Shown piece after piece: positions 49,788 to 58,849 of a stretch of DNA of 64,000 nt (position 1 is the stretch's first letter; each line of letters begins with the position of its first letter). The notes under the pieces are model-generated. The model worked only from the letters and a program-made list of their open reading frames with translations, was not told the DNA's origin and searched no databases. This DNA is from Janthinobacterium sp. TND4EL3 (lineage in GTDB: Bacteria > Pseudomonadota > Gammaproteobacteria > Burkholderiales > Burkholderiaceae_D), in contig NZ_FTMV01000009.1 in assembly GCF_900156175.1 (NCBI RefSeq), forward strand, positions 1-64,000. The letters are read 5' to 3'. The position numbers were made by a program, and so were the translations under genes.

Positions 49788-51118
49788 GCCTGCTCCTTGC
49801 GTTCCAGTTCCTGCGATGGCAACGGCTCGCCGCAACCGCCCTGGGCCTTGCCGGCCACATACCGGCATTCGCTTTTCAGGCTGCCATCCTCGTGCCAGCT
49901 GCGGCTCCAGCCGTCGCGCCGGTCGTTCACGTAGTCGATCGACTGCTCGGGCTTGCCGCTTTCGTACCACGAGCGCGACGTGCCCTGTTCGCGCAATTGC
50001 GCATCCCATCGCCGCTCCAGCAGCAGCACGCCTTGCGGGCTGTAGCGCTGCAGGCTCAGCAAGCCGCCATCGTCGGCATACTGCTGGCGGCTTTGCACCT
50101 TACCGTCCGGATAGAATTCCAGCGCCTCGCCCGTGGGCAAGTCATTGCGCAAGGTCATGGTGCCGCGCACGGCGCCATCAGCGTAATAGTTTGTCGTCAA
50201 ACCATTGTATTTCCCCTCCTTCATTGCGGAGCGGCTGGAAATGCGTCCATCAGGGAAATACGTGAGCATCTCGCCTTCCATCTTGCCGCCGCGCAGTACA
50301 TAACTCGTGCTCGGTTTGCCATTTTCATCGAAGGTCTGCACGGGGCCGTCGAGCTGCTTGCCATCGCGGTAGCGGCTCGTCTCGCTCAGCTTGCCCGTAG
50401 TGTGATAGCGCTGGTGTGCGCCCTCGGGCATGCCGTGGCGCCAGTTGCCGCGCAGCTCCAGCGTGCCATCGGGATAATACTTGCTGCCGACGCCGTGCTG
50501 CCGGCCCTGCCCGTCCTGCGCCACCTGCTTTTCGATCTTGCCATTCGGGTAATACGTGACGTAGCCGCCCACCAGCTCGCCGGAGGCATAATCGGCCCGG
50601 TTGACATGGCCCGACAGGCGCAGCTTGTGGCCGGTCACGCTATAAATATCGACCTTCCACGTGCCAGGCAGTTTGCCTTTTGGCAAGGGCAACAGCAGCA
50701 CGTTGGGCGCCTGCTCCTGCTCGACGGGAAAGAAACGTTCGTGCAGGTACAGCCTCGCCCGGCCATCGGCGCAGGTGGCTGGCGTGCAGGCCGCGATCCG
50801 GCGCACGATGGGCACGCTCGCATCCTCGGGGCAGCTTTTCACGGTGACGAGCATGGGCGTCTTGCTGCGGATGTGGTCGGCCAGTTCGGCCTTCAGCGCC
50901 GCGTAAGGCGCCTCGTCCAGGTTCACCGAACGGGCATCCATGCGGATCTGCCTGCCGCCGCAGGCCGTCGTGCCGGCAATCGTGTACACGTCGCCGCCCT
51001 CGTTGTCGGGTTCGGCGGCCATGCTGGCCAGCACCTGGCGCTGCACGATGTCCGCCTGCGCCAGGCCCGGGGTCAGCAGGCAAGCGCCAAGCAGCGCGCA
51101 TAAGGTCTTGATTTTCAT
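49772..51118 (-). CDS. Exported MORN-repeat protein (YwqK-like), copy 1
   Basis: 448 residues. Signal peptide KTLCALLGACLLTPGLAQA. The N-terminal domain (TACGGRQIRMDARSVNLDEAPY, then TPATCADGRARLYLHE) matches that of copy 2, and its repeats (SKYYPDGTLELRGNWRHG, LTYFPDGRISSRSA) match in register. It starts nine bases after the kinase stop, so it belongs to the same transcription unit. The pairing of two diverged copies suggests they form a heterodimer or recognise different partners. The MORN family is named for antitoxin-like YwqK, but an antitoxin role is not shown here. Confidence 0.78.
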   Translation of the reverse strand: MKIKTLCALLGACLLTPGLAQADIVQRQVLASMAAEPDNEGGDVYTIAGTTACGGRQIRMDARSVNLDEAPYAALKAELADHIRSKTPMLVTVKSCPEDASVPIVRRIAACTPATCADGRARLYLHERFFPVEQEQAPNVLLLPLPKGKLPGTWKVDIYSVTGHKLRLSGHVNRADYASGELVGGYVTYYPNGKIEKQVAQDGQGRQHGVGSKYYPDGTLELRGNWRHGMPEGAHQRYHTTGKLSETSRYRDGKQLDGPVQTFDENGKPSTSYVLRGGKMEGEMLTYFPDGRISSRSAMKEGKYNGLTTNYYADGAVRGTMTLRNDLPTGEALEFYPDGKVQSRQQYADDGGLLSLQRYSPQGVLLLERRWDAQLREQGTSRSWYESGKPEQSIDYVNDRRDGWSRSWHEDGSLKSECRYVAGKAQGGCGEPLPSQELERKEQAWRAL

Positions 51119-51127
51119 GCCATTCCT

Positions 51128-53470
51128 TTAATTATCCGGCGCGACGGACACACCGCCCGGCGCGAAACTGACCCGACCGTTGCGGTAGCGCACCAGTACC
51201 ACCACCTTGGAATCGAGCAATTGACCGTGCTGCACGGCCGGCAAATAGGTCCAGCGCTTCACGCTATAGAGCAGCACCTTGTTGAGCATGGGTTCCATCG
51301 GCAACTCGGCCGCCGCGTAGCTGAGGGTGCCGTCGGCGGCAATCGTCAGGGTCAGGCGGTTTTCACCCGCTGCATGCTTCTCGTCCAGCACGCCATATTC
51401 AACCGTCGTCATCGTCTCGCGCTGCACGCCGGCCACCTGGTCGCGCAAGGGCGGCAAGGCCTTGAGTCTGGCCGCCAGCAACGCGCCATCGGCCAGCGCC
51501 TTGTCCCAGCGCTTCTGGTAGGCGCCCGGCTGGGCCAGGCGCAGCACCTTGGCGGCCAGGTTCATGCGCTGCGCCATGCGCGCGACGCCATGGTCGGACG
51601 GCTGGCCCGGCTCGGCGGGCAAGGCGTGCTCCACCGCATAACGGTAAGCCGTCAGCTGCGCCAGCGCCACCAGGTTGACGGCATCGCGCTCGTCGCCGCC
51701 GCGCAGCAGGGCCGCCGCCGCGATGCCCAGCCAGGCCGTGCCATCCGTCGGGTGCGCCCACACGGCTTGCTCGAAGTACTGGCGCGCCGCCTGCGGTTCG
51801 TTCAGGCTCAGGTGCATGCGGCCCATGGCCGCCGCCACCAGATGGTCGCGCGGGTTCGCTTGCAGCAAGTCAAGATAGCTGGCGACCAGCGCCGGCTCAT
51901 AGCCGGGCACCCAGCCCAGGCCTTCCAGCAAGGACGCGCGCAGCTGCGCCCGTGTGCGGTCGCCGCCGTAGACAGATGCCTTTTCCTGTCCGGAACGGTA
52001 CAGCAGCTGCAAGCCGCGCGTGACGGCGTCGTCGTCGCCCTTGCTGACCGCCTGCGACAGGCTGCGCACGGCCTTGCGCGCATCGGACGGCTGGAAATCG
52101 GCCGCCTTGCGGGGGCGCCAGCCAAAGACTTCCAGGCCGGCGGCCTGATCGGCTTGGGCCTGCAGCGCGGCCTTGTCCTTCGCCTCGTCGGGCGACGAAG
52201 TCCAGGCCGTAAAGCCGATCAGGAACAGCACGATCAGCAACACCACCACGGCCCAGCCCTTGCCCGTGATGCCGCCGCTGCCCGATATCGGGATGGCAAC
52301 GGGCGCCTGCCCTGGCGTCGTATGGTGCGCGCCGCGCGCGCTGCGCTGCGGCGGCAACGATGGTTGCTGCAATTGCATCTGCTGGGCCTGCACGGACGCT
52401 TGCGCGGCCGCCGCAATGACCTTGTCGCGCGCGCAGGCCGCGCAGCCCTGGCCCGCAAAATGCTGGTGCTCGGCATTCGCGGCACACACGACGAGCTTGC
52501 CGCCGCTGCGCTGCGCATAGCCGCGCAACAACTGCGCCCAGTCGGCCGCCGAGGGCCGCTGCGGTTGCGGCGCCGGGGAAAACGCGCGGTCGAACATGGC
52601 GCGCAGCTCGGGCGGCATCAAGGCGTGGCCGCTGGTGGCGTTCGGCGCCATGTTCTTGTGGCGCTTCACGCCATACGCGTAATACCCGTCGCGGATGCGG
52701 CCGGGAATATCGGTGGGCGCCTGCGCATTGCCGGGCCGCCCGCTGTAGGGGTGGATGCCGAAGTTCAGCAGCTGGAAGATGACGACGGCCAGGGCGAAGC
52801 GGTCTTGCGCCAGCTCCGTGCCCGCCGGCATGCCCTTGCGCTGGAATTCCGGCGCCAGGTAGTCGGCCGTGAATTGCTCGGCAGGAAAGCGCTCCGCATG
52901 GCCCTGGATGCTGAAACCGTCGCAGTCGAGCATGGCGATGTACAGGGAATCGCGGTAAAAACGCAGGTTCACAGGCTTCAGGTCGACCACGTAATGCTGC
53001 TGCTGGTGCAGCGCGTCGAGGACGGCGGCCAAGTTGGCGGCCAGGGTCAGCTTGGGACCGAGGCCCGTGGGCAGGCCCGCCGCGCGCGCTTGCCGCTCCT
53101 GCATGATCTGTTCCAGCTCGGCCGTTTGCGCCATGTCCAGCAGGGGCATGACGAAACCGGCAAAGCCGCCCTGGCCGTCGAACACGGCCGCCTGCGGCCA
53201 GGCGATCTGCACGTAGCGCTTGCCGTTTTCGAGCTGATCGGGCAATTCGGGCGACAGTTCCAGCATCGCTTCGAGCTTGCGCCGGTTGGCGGCCCGGTCC
53301 AGGTGCGGGTGGTACAGCTTGGCGACCTGCGCGGGCGCACCGGGCAGCAGGTAGACGCTGCCCGCGCCGCCGCTCTTGATCAGCTTGCCCAAGATCAAAC
53401 TGCGGACCTTATCCAGCCATATCTTGCCGCCCGGAGTCAGGCCCGGTGTCACGCCCTGCTTCCGGCTCAT
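51128..53470 (-). CDS. Membrane-anchored Ser/Thr protein kinase (YegI-like) with TonB-C-like domain
   Basis: 780 residues. Kinase domain about 20-300: glycine loop SGGAGSVY (33-40), Lys51 in VAKLYH, catalytic DLKPVN (163-168), and DCDG (182-185) in place of DFG. A Cys/His cluster follows at about 329-346 (CAANAEHQHF, CAAC), as in YegI relatives. A Pro/Gln linker and one membrane span (about 405-423) lead to a periplasmic part with helical repeats (about 525-600) and, at about 700-765, a segment ending SVKRWTYLPAVQHGQ, with strands like a TonB C-terminal domain. E. coli YegI is opposed by the phosphatase PphC; here a PP2C gene overlaps the kinase start by four bases. Confidence 0.82.
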   Translation of the reverse strand: MSRKQGVTPGLTPGGKIWLDKVRSLILGKLIKSGGAGSVYLLPGAPAQVAKLYHPHLDRAANRRKLEAMLELSPELPDQLENGKRYVQIAWPQAAVFDGQGGFAGFVMPLLDMAQTAELEQIMQERQARAAGLPTGLGPKLTLAANLAAVLDALHQQQHYVVDLKPVNLRFYRDSLYIAMLDCDGFSIQGHAERFPAEQFTADYLAPEFQRKGMPAGTELAQDRFALAVVIFQLLNFGIHPYSGRPGNAQAPTDIPGRIRDGYYAYGVKRHKNMAPNATSGHALMPPELRAMFDRAFSPAPQPQRPSAADWAQLLRGYAQRSGGKLVVCAANAEHQHFAGQGCAACARDKVIAAAAQASVQAQQMQLQQPSLPPQRSARGAHHTTPGQAPVAIPISGSGGITGKGWAVVVLLIVLFLIGFTAWTSSPDEAKDKAALQAQADQAAGLEVFGWRPRKAADFQPSDARKAVRSLSQAVSKGDDDAVTRGLQLLYRSGQEKASVYGGDRTRAQLRASLLEGLGWVPGYEPALVASYLDLLQANPRDHLVAAAMGRMHLSLNEPQAARQYFEQAVWAHPTDGTAWLGIAAAALLRGGDERDAVNLVALAQLTAYRYAVEHALPAEPGQPSDHGVARMAQRMNLAAKVLRLAQPGAYQKRWDKALADGALLAARLKALPPLRDQVAGVQRETMTTVEYGVLDEKHAAGENRLTLTIAADGTLSYAAAELPMEPMLNKVLLYSVKRWTYLPAVQHGQLLDSKVVVLVRYRNGRVSFAPGGVSVAPDN

Positions 53471-54225
53471 GCGCGCAAGGCCAGCAGCAGGGTCTTGTCG
53501 TCGCCCGTGATCTGGTGCGTGCGCGGGTCGGCCAGGGTGGACGCCAGCGCCGTATTGCCCAGCTCGCTGCTCTCGACCGTGCGCAGATAGCCTTGCACGG
53601 CATCCATGAACGGTGCGTACAGCGCTGCATTGTTCTTGCTCATGGCAAAGGGCATGCAGCCGTCCGACATCAGCACGACGCCGCGCACGGCTTGAGGAAT
53701 CGCAAGCAGGCGCAGCTGTTCGCGCCAGCGCGCGCCGCTGATGAAATATGTTTCGTTGGCGTATTCGCCGTTGGCGGGCAGCGAGATCAGTTCGCCGCCG
53801 TCCATCCGCTGCGCCACGCCCAGGCCATCGCCCAGGTGGAAGAAGAAGCCGGCATCTGGCCCCATCACCACGCCCACGACCGTGCAGGCGTAGTCATCGA
53901 GGGTGGCGCTGGCGGCGCCGGCGATGTCGTCGAGCGCGGCGCGGACCTGCGCCAGCGTGCCCGCCAGCGCGCCGTCCTGCAGATCCTGCACGGTGGCGCC
54001 CTGCTCCAGCCGTCCCGCCAGCGCCTGCACGGCGTGTGTTGCGACAAACTGCGCGCCCTGCTCGCTGAGGCGGGCAGAACCGGCGCCGTCGCAGACGACA
54101 GCCACCAAGACGTCGTTCACGACGGCGTGGGCGTGCGCATCCTGGCAAGCGATGTCTTTATCCAGATGGGCCTTGCCCGTGACGGAGGCGCCGAAGACGC
54201 GCCACTGCTGGTTTACGATCGGCAT
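53467..54225 (-). CDS. PP2C-type protein phosphatase (PphC/YegK-like)
   Basis: 252 residues. Metal-binding Asp residues are in VCDGAGSARLSEQGA, FFHLGDGLGV and LMSDGCMPF, with GDDKTLLLA at the end. The order fits the PP2C_2 subfamily, which includes E. coli PphC, the partner of YegI. It is cytoplasmic. It should remove phosphates placed by the neighbouring kinase. It lies 14 bases after the VWA gene and overlaps the kinase gene by four bases, so the three are made together. Confidence 0.85.
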   Translation of the reverse strand: MPIVNQQWRVFGASVTGKAHLDKDIACQDAHAHAVVNDVLVAVVCDGAGSARLSEQGAQFVATHAVQALAGRLEQGATVQDLQDGALAGTLAQVRAALDDIAGAASATLDDYACTVVGVVMGPDAGFFFHLGDGLGVAQRMDGGELISLPANGEYANETYFISGARWREQLRLLAIPQAVRGVVLMSDGCMPFAMSKNNAALYAPFMDAVQGYLRTVESSELGNTALASTLADPRTHQITGDDKTLLLALRA

Positions 54226-54239
54226 GGATCACCGGGCTT

Positions 54240-54923
54240 TCACGTACTCACGACGGACCAGCCGTCCGTCGACGCCAGCTGCGCCTGCGCGCCGGGGCGC
54301 GATTGCGACACCACCTGCATGCTGGCGCTCAGCCACAGGAACAGCTCGCGGAATTGCAAGCCTTTCAGCTGCTTCACGCCCCGCTCGCCACGGCTGGAAA
54401 ACTGCCCCAGCGTGTCGATATTCGCATGGTCGCCCACGGCGATGGGGAAGATCGCCACTTTATTACCCTGCTCGGCCGCGCGCGCCTGCCCGGCGCCCTG
54501 CTGCCAGCGGTCCGTCGGCTCGCCGTCCGACATCAAAAACAGCCATGGCCGCGTGTACGCCACGCCCGCCTGGCGGAAACGCTGCTTTTCCTGCTCGATT
54601 TCCGCCAGCGCCAGCTCCACGGCCGCGCCCGTCGGCGTGGTGCCGTTCGCGGACAAAACGGGCGCCGTGAAATCCATGGCGTCGCACCAGTTGCTGGCCA
54701 CCACGGCTTCATCGTGGGCGCCGTACTGAATCACGAGGATGCGCACGCGCTTGGCGGCGATCACGTCGGCCTTGAGTTCCTGTTCCAGCAAGGCCAGGCC
54801 TTCGTTGAGCAGCGAGACGGGTTCGCCATCCATGCTGCCGGAGCAGTCCAGCACCAGCACCAGCGGCGTGCGTTGTTCGGTATTGTCGACCAGGGCGACG
54901 TCGGGAATCATTATGGAAGTCAT
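54240..54923 (-). CDS. VWA-domain protein (YegL/TerY-like)
   Basis: 227 residues. The metal-ion-dependent adhesion site is complete: LVLDCSGSMDGEP (DxSxS), GTTPTGAAVELAL (Thr) and FLMSDGEPTDRW (Asp). The length and the late FLWLSASMQVVSQ match the TerY/YegL type. Proteins of this kind form triads with a PP2C phosphatase and a kinase (TerY-P triads), and are thought to present metal-dependent protein binding to the other two. It is first in the five-gene unit; no good ribosome site is seen before ATG 54921-54923. Confidence 0.82.
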   Translation of the reverse strand: MTSIMIPDVALVDNTEQRTPLVLVLDCSGSMDGEPVSLLNEGLALLEQELKADVIAAKRVRILVIQYGAHDEAVVASNWCDAMDFTAPVLSANGTTPTGAAVELALAEIEQEKQRFRQAGVAYTRPWLFLMSDGEPTDRWQQGAGQARAAEQGNKVAIFPIAVGDHANIDTLGQFSSRGERGVKQLKGLQFRELFLWLSASMQVVSQSRPGAQAQLASTDGWSVVST

Positions 54924-55208
54924 GTATTTTTGATAGAGTTGCGAAATAGCCTAGGCCCGAAGCTTACCCTATGGATATGTTTTCCGTGTGTCCGTTTGCC
55001 GCGGAAACGACATGTGCCAACAAGAGTCGCGCGTCCGGCATAGTCGTCCCCGGCCCCGTCCGGCCTGCCAGCGTTCCCGCCGCTGCCCCTTTGCTTGCAA
55101 ATATGATAACCATCTCGTACACTGAGCCGGTCCGGACGCCCTCGCCGTGGATATTGCTGCCCCGGCAAATGCGGCATGACGCGGTTCCCCTACCCAGTGG
55201 AAGGTTGA

Positions 55209-55985
55209 ATGAATTTCATGAAAAATTACCTCGCCTGCACAGGCCTGATATCCCTATTTTCCATGGCGCATGCAGCGGAAATATGCACGGCTATCGCGGA
55301 TGCCGGCAACGGTGCAATTGTGCTCCAGCGTGGCGACTGCAGGAAACAGGTGACGCCCGCTTCCACCTTCAAAATTGCAATCAGTCTCATGGCCTACGAC
55401 GCGGGCTTCCTGAAGAACGAACACGCGCCGGAATTGCCGTATCAGCCTGGATACGTCGCTTGGCTCGACTCGTGGAAGCATCCGACGAATCCGCAAAAGT
55501 GGATGCAGGATTCCGTGGTCTGGTATTCGCAAAACCTCACCCGCTCCCTGGGCAGGGAGCGTTTTGCCGCGTACACGAGAAAATTTGACTATGGAAACGC
55601 CAACGTTGCCGGCGACGCCGAACACGATGGGCTGACGATGTCCTGGATTTCGTCGTCGCTGCGCATTTCGCCTCTGGAACAGCTCTCTTTTCTCGGCAAA
55701 GTGGTCAATCGTCAGCTTGACGTGACGCAACATGCCTATGCCATGACGGCGGCGCTGACGAAGCAGGACAAGCCGCTTGCCGGCTGGGAGCTGCACGCAA
55801 AGACGGGGGCGGCGTCCGGCTATGGCTGGTATGTCGGGTGGGCCTCCAGCAAGGGCAAGACCTACACGTTTGCCCGTTTGATGCGCCGCGACGAGTCGGA
55901 CCCGCAGAACGTCTCTGCCGGCATCCTGGCGCGCGACGGCTTCATGGCCGATTTCCCGGCGCTGATCGGCAGCGTGGCGCGGTGA
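55209..55985 (+). CDS. Class D (OXA-type) beta-lactamase
   Basis: 258 residues from ATG 55209, with GGAAGG upstream. Signal peptide ends at SMAHA. All class D motifs are present: STFK (Ser52-Lys55, the acyl-enzyme serine and the lysine that is carbamylated), SVV (102-104), YGN (128-130), and KTG (198-200). Length is typical. There are no integron or insertion sequence features nearby, and GC is like the rest of the window, so it looks like an intrinsic chromosomal OXA of the lineage. Spectrum cannot be predicted by eye. Its promoter is in the 285-base divergent region shared with the VWA operon. Confidence 0.9.
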   Translation: MNFMKNYLACTGLISLFSMAHAAEICTAIADAGNGAIVLQRGDCRKQVTPASTFKIAISLMAYDAGFLKNEHAPELPYQPGYVAWLDSWKHPTNPQKWMQDSVVWYSQNLTRSLGRERFAAYTRKFDYGNANVAGDAEHDGLTMSWISSSLRISPLEQLSFLGKVVNRQLDVTQHAYAMTAALTKQDKPLAGWELHAKTGAASGYGWYVGWASSKGKTYTFARLMRRDESDPQNVSAGILARDGFMADFPALIGSVAR

Positions 55986-56206
55986 TGCCTGAGTATGCCT
56001 GACGAACATCCGCAAGCACGCCGCGCCGCCGGCAGTGCCGCATTGCGGTGCCCCAGTGTTTGTACTATCTTGATAGTTACCCCGGCCAGATGACAGCGGC
56101 AGGCCCGTCCCCCACGAAGGCGGCCGGTCCCCGTTGCGTCGCAGTCCTTACCCAGTCACGCACCAGCACGCCAGGCGATACTGTGCAACCAGAGTATGGG
56201 AATAAC

Positions 56207-57133
56207 ATGACGGCGCCAGGCCAGGCCCAGCGTGTTTGGGGCGAACTGATCGGAAAGCTGCTCGACGCGGCCGGCGATGACGCTTGCTGGCCCGGTCTGT
56301 GCTGCGACATCGCCCGCGTCTTCGGCGCCGCCAGCGCCAGCCTCACCCTCTACGACGACGAGCCTGCCGGCCAGGTGCTGGGCGGCGGCGCGGCACCGCC
56401 GTGTGCCTGCCAGCCGCTGGCCGCCGTGATCCCCATCTGCGCGCACAGCATGGCCGTGCTGGCCATCAGCCGCCAGCCCGCGCCGCCGGAACACGAGCGC
56501 CGCGCCAGGCAGCAATTGCAGGATCTGGTGCCGCAACTGCAGCGCGCCCTGCGCCTGCGCCAGCGCCTGCAAGACGACAGCCTGGCGGGCAGGTGCGGCA
56601 TGGCGGCGCTCGACGCCATGGGCGCGGCCGTACTGCTGCTCGACGAACATGTGCGCGTGCTGTACGCCAGCGCCGCCGGCCACGCCCTGCTCGACGCACC
56701 GCTGCGTCTGGGGCCGCCGCCGGCCCTGATGCGCGCCGTGCGCCTGGTCATCGCCAGCATGCACGGCGCGCCGCAATGCCAGTCGCTGCGCCTGCCGCGC
56801 GGCCAGTCGCCGGCGCTGCTGCTGACGGTGGCGCCCTTCCCCGCCTGGCACGCGCCATGCGCGCTCGTCGTCGCGCGCGACCCTGCCCTGTCGAACATGT
56901 CGATACCCGCGCTGCGCCAGCTGTTTGACCTGACGCAAGCCGAAGCGCAAGTGGGCCAGGCCCTGGCGCAAGGGGCCACCATCGGCGAAATCTCGGCCCG
57001 CTGCGGCATCAGCGTCAATACCGTCAAGACCCACCTGCACCACGCCTACCTGAAGACGGATACGCGGCGCCAGGGCGAACTGATCGCCCTGTTCCACGGT
57101 TCGACGGCCCACCTGGCCGCCTTCGACGCATGA
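56207..57133 (+). CDS. LuxR-family transcriptional regulator
   Basis: 308 residues from ATG 56207 (GGGAATAAC upstream). The N-terminal 240 residues form a sensory region with PAS/GAF-like segments (SASLTLYDDEP, AAVLLLDEHVRVLYASAAGHALL). The LuxR helix-turn-helix is at about 245-295: LFDLTQAEAQVGQALAQG then ARCGISVNTVKTHLHHAYLK. This layout is frequent in Burkholderiales. The signal and targets are unknown. It is monocistronic and follows the beta-lactamase gene by 221 bases. A control link to that gene is only a possibility. Confidence 0.85.
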   Translation: MTAPGQAQRVWGELIGKLLDAAGDDACWPGLCCDIARVFGAASASLTLYDDEPAGQVLGGGAAPPCACQPLAAVIPICAHSMAVLAISRQPAPPEHERRARQQLQDLVPQLQRALRLRQRLQDDSLAGRCGMAALDAMGAAVLLLDEHVRVLYASAAGHALLDAPLRLGPPPALMRAVRLVIASMHGAPQCQSLRLPRGQSPALLLTVAPFPAWHAPCALVVARDPALSNMSIPALRQLFDLTQAEAQVGQALAQGATIGEISARCGISVNTVKTHLHHAYLKTDTRRQGELIALFHGSTAHLAAFDA

Positions 57134-57318
57134 CGCCATATCATCCGCCCGGATGATGTGCGGCGCAACGCGCCTGCCTACACTGACAAGACCGGCTGGC
57201 CGCACCTTGCCACGTGATGGCAGTGCATGCGGACGAACCGGTTCGATTTCCCTGGCACCCACATCAACATGGCCGCACCGGCAGCGGACGGCACCACACT
57301 TCAAGGATGGGCTGGAAA

Positions 57319-57765
57319 ATGAAAACATGGATACTGGCCGGCACCCTGGGCGCATGCGCCCTGCTGGCAAACGCACAATCGCTTCCCGACAGCCAGACCG
57401 TCGTCATTCCCGGCGGACGCCTGCAGACGATAGAATTGCCGGCACAAAGGCACTTCATGAATGCGCAAGACTTCGCCCCGTTCCGCGGCGGCTACGAGCT
57501 GGCGAACGGCCAAGTGCTCCATCTGCGCAACGCCGGCAGCATCGGCGCCATGTATGCGCGCATCGACGACCAGGATGAGCACCGCATCATTGCCGCCACC
57601 AGCAACAGTTTCGTGGCGCTGGACAGGCAGCTGGCCATGCGCATCGACCTGCGCGACGATGGCAGCGTGGGCGGCGAAGTACTGATGATGGTACCGGCCG
57701 AGAGCCTGGCCAGCGGCGAGGTCGTGCCGGCCCATGTGCAAAACATGAGCCTGGCGTCGCGCTGA
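57319..57765 (+). CDS. Hypothetical exported protein
   Basis: 148 residues from ATG 57319 (GGA seven bases before). Signal peptide MKTWILAGTLGACALLANAQ. The mature part has PGGRLQTIELPAQRHFMN, then ATSNSFVALDRQLAMRIDLRDDGSVGGEVLM, a beta-rich small domain. No Cys ligands or catalytic motif. It is followed by two more small genes on the same strand, with gaps of 55 and 81 bases. Not recognised. Confidence 0.6.
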   Translation: MKTWILAGTLGACALLANAQSLPDSQTVVIPGGRLQTIELPAQRHFMNAQDFAPFRGGYELANGQVLHLRNAGSIGAMYARIDDQDEHRIIAATSNSFVALDRQLAMRIDLRDDGSVGGEVLMMVPAESLASGEVVPAHVQNMSLASR

Positions 57766-57820
57766 GGCCGGCAAGCGCAGGACCGGACCGGCAGGTCCGG
57801 CCGGCGCAGACAGGGCAGCC

Positions 57821-58213
57821 ATGAGCAAGCAATGCAGCATCGAGCAGCAAAACGCGCGGACCCTGGCCGCCATCCGCCAGACGGCGGCCTGGTGGCGCGC
57901 GCTTCCCCTGCCCGACGCCCTGCGCCAGTGCGCGGCCGGCCACGGCGTGGCGCTGGGCACGGCCATCATGCTCGACCTGCGGCTGGCCTTTCCCGACCTG
58001 CCCGCCGTCCGCGGCAAGCTGCTGAGTGCCGATGGTCACTTCATCCACTTCGAAATGGACCTCGACGACGACTTGCGCCCCTTGCCCGGCAGCGTGCGAT
58101 GGCAGGACATCAGCGCCGCCTATGACCTGGCCGGGCACCGGCACGGCGCGGGCCTGGCTTACGGCCAGCTGTGCAAAAAAGTGTTACAAGAAATGAATCA
58201 CACAGTGCCCTGA
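57821..58213 (+). CDS. Hypothetical protein
   Basis: 130 residues from ATG 57821. Helical N-terminus (NARTLAAIRQTAAWWRALPLP), then LDLRLAFPDLPAVRGKLLSADGHFIHFEMDLDDD, which looks like a two-strand turn, and a basic tail. There is no signal peptide. Not recognised. It lies between an exported protein and a lipoprotein gene, all on the plus strand. Confidence 0.5.
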   Translation: MSKQCSIEQQNARTLAAIRQTAAWWRALPLPDALRQCAAGHGVALGTAIMLDLRLAFPDLPAVRGKLLSADGHFIHFEMDLDDDLRPLPGSVRWQDISAAYDLAGHRHGAGLAYGQLCKKVLQEMNHTVP

Positions 58214-58294
58214 CCGTCCGGCCGCAACGCGCGCGCCGCACGCCAGCCCGCATGCTATGATCGCCGCCAGATTCACGAGACGAACGGCAAGCGC

Positions 58295-58822
58295 ATGCGG
58301 CACACATCCGGTACGACACCCCTGCGGGCCTTGCTGCGCCGCAGCCTGCGCCTGCTAAGCTGGCCATTGCTGGCCCTGGTCAGCGCCGCCTGCACCAGCA
58401 CCACGCGCCATCCGGCCAGCGAGCCCACGCAAGTCATCCTGCGCTTTAGCTATGACGACGGCAAGCCGATGCGGCATGACGATTACCTGGCCCAGGCGCG
58501 CCAGCAAACGTACATCAAACGCTGCAGCAAGATAGGCAGCACCAGCGTCTGCGACGTCGGCTCGGATCCACTGTTCATGGGCGGCGACGCGCCGCTGGAC
58601 GCCAACGGCGAAGTGCGCGTCACCCTGCACTCGACCGGTCCCATCGGCAACAATCCGACCAGTCTTTGCATCAAGGGCAAAGGCTACGTCTTCGATTCCG
58701 GCGACTGGAAACGCGGTCCCTTCAGCCCCGGCCAGGTGATCGAGATCCGCTACAGGATCAGCGAAGTGGACATGGCGTGCCCCTGGTCGTCAAGCACGCC
58801 GCCGTGGTGGGACAAGAGTTAA
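58295..58822 (+). CDS. Hypothetical lipoprotein
   Basis: 175 residues from ATG 58295. A basic N-region and hydrophobic stretch end in LVSAAC, a lipobox. The mature part has Cys residues in IKRCSKIGSTSVCDVGSD and LCIKGKGYVFDSGDWKRG, which may form disulphides. A Pro/Trp rich tail (STPPWWDKS) closes it. It is probably an outer-membrane lipoprotein of unknown role. It converges on terB with 27 bases between. Confidence 0.6.
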   Translation: MRHTSGTTPLRALLRRSLRLLSWPLLALVSAACTSTTRHPASEPTQVILRFSYDDGKPMRHDDYLAQARQQTYIKRCSKIGSTSVCDVGSDPLFMGGDAPLDANGEVRVTLHSTGPIGNNPTSLCIKGKGYVFDSGDWKRGPFSPGQVIEIRYRISEVDMACPWSSSTPPWWDKS

Positions 58823-58849
58823 GCCAGCCGGGGCCGGCTGGCCCCGGCT

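Noticed and set aside
55209-55985. Reading the OXA gene as a recently acquired resistance cassette
   Set aside because: No integron site, insertion sequence or base-composition shift is seen around it.
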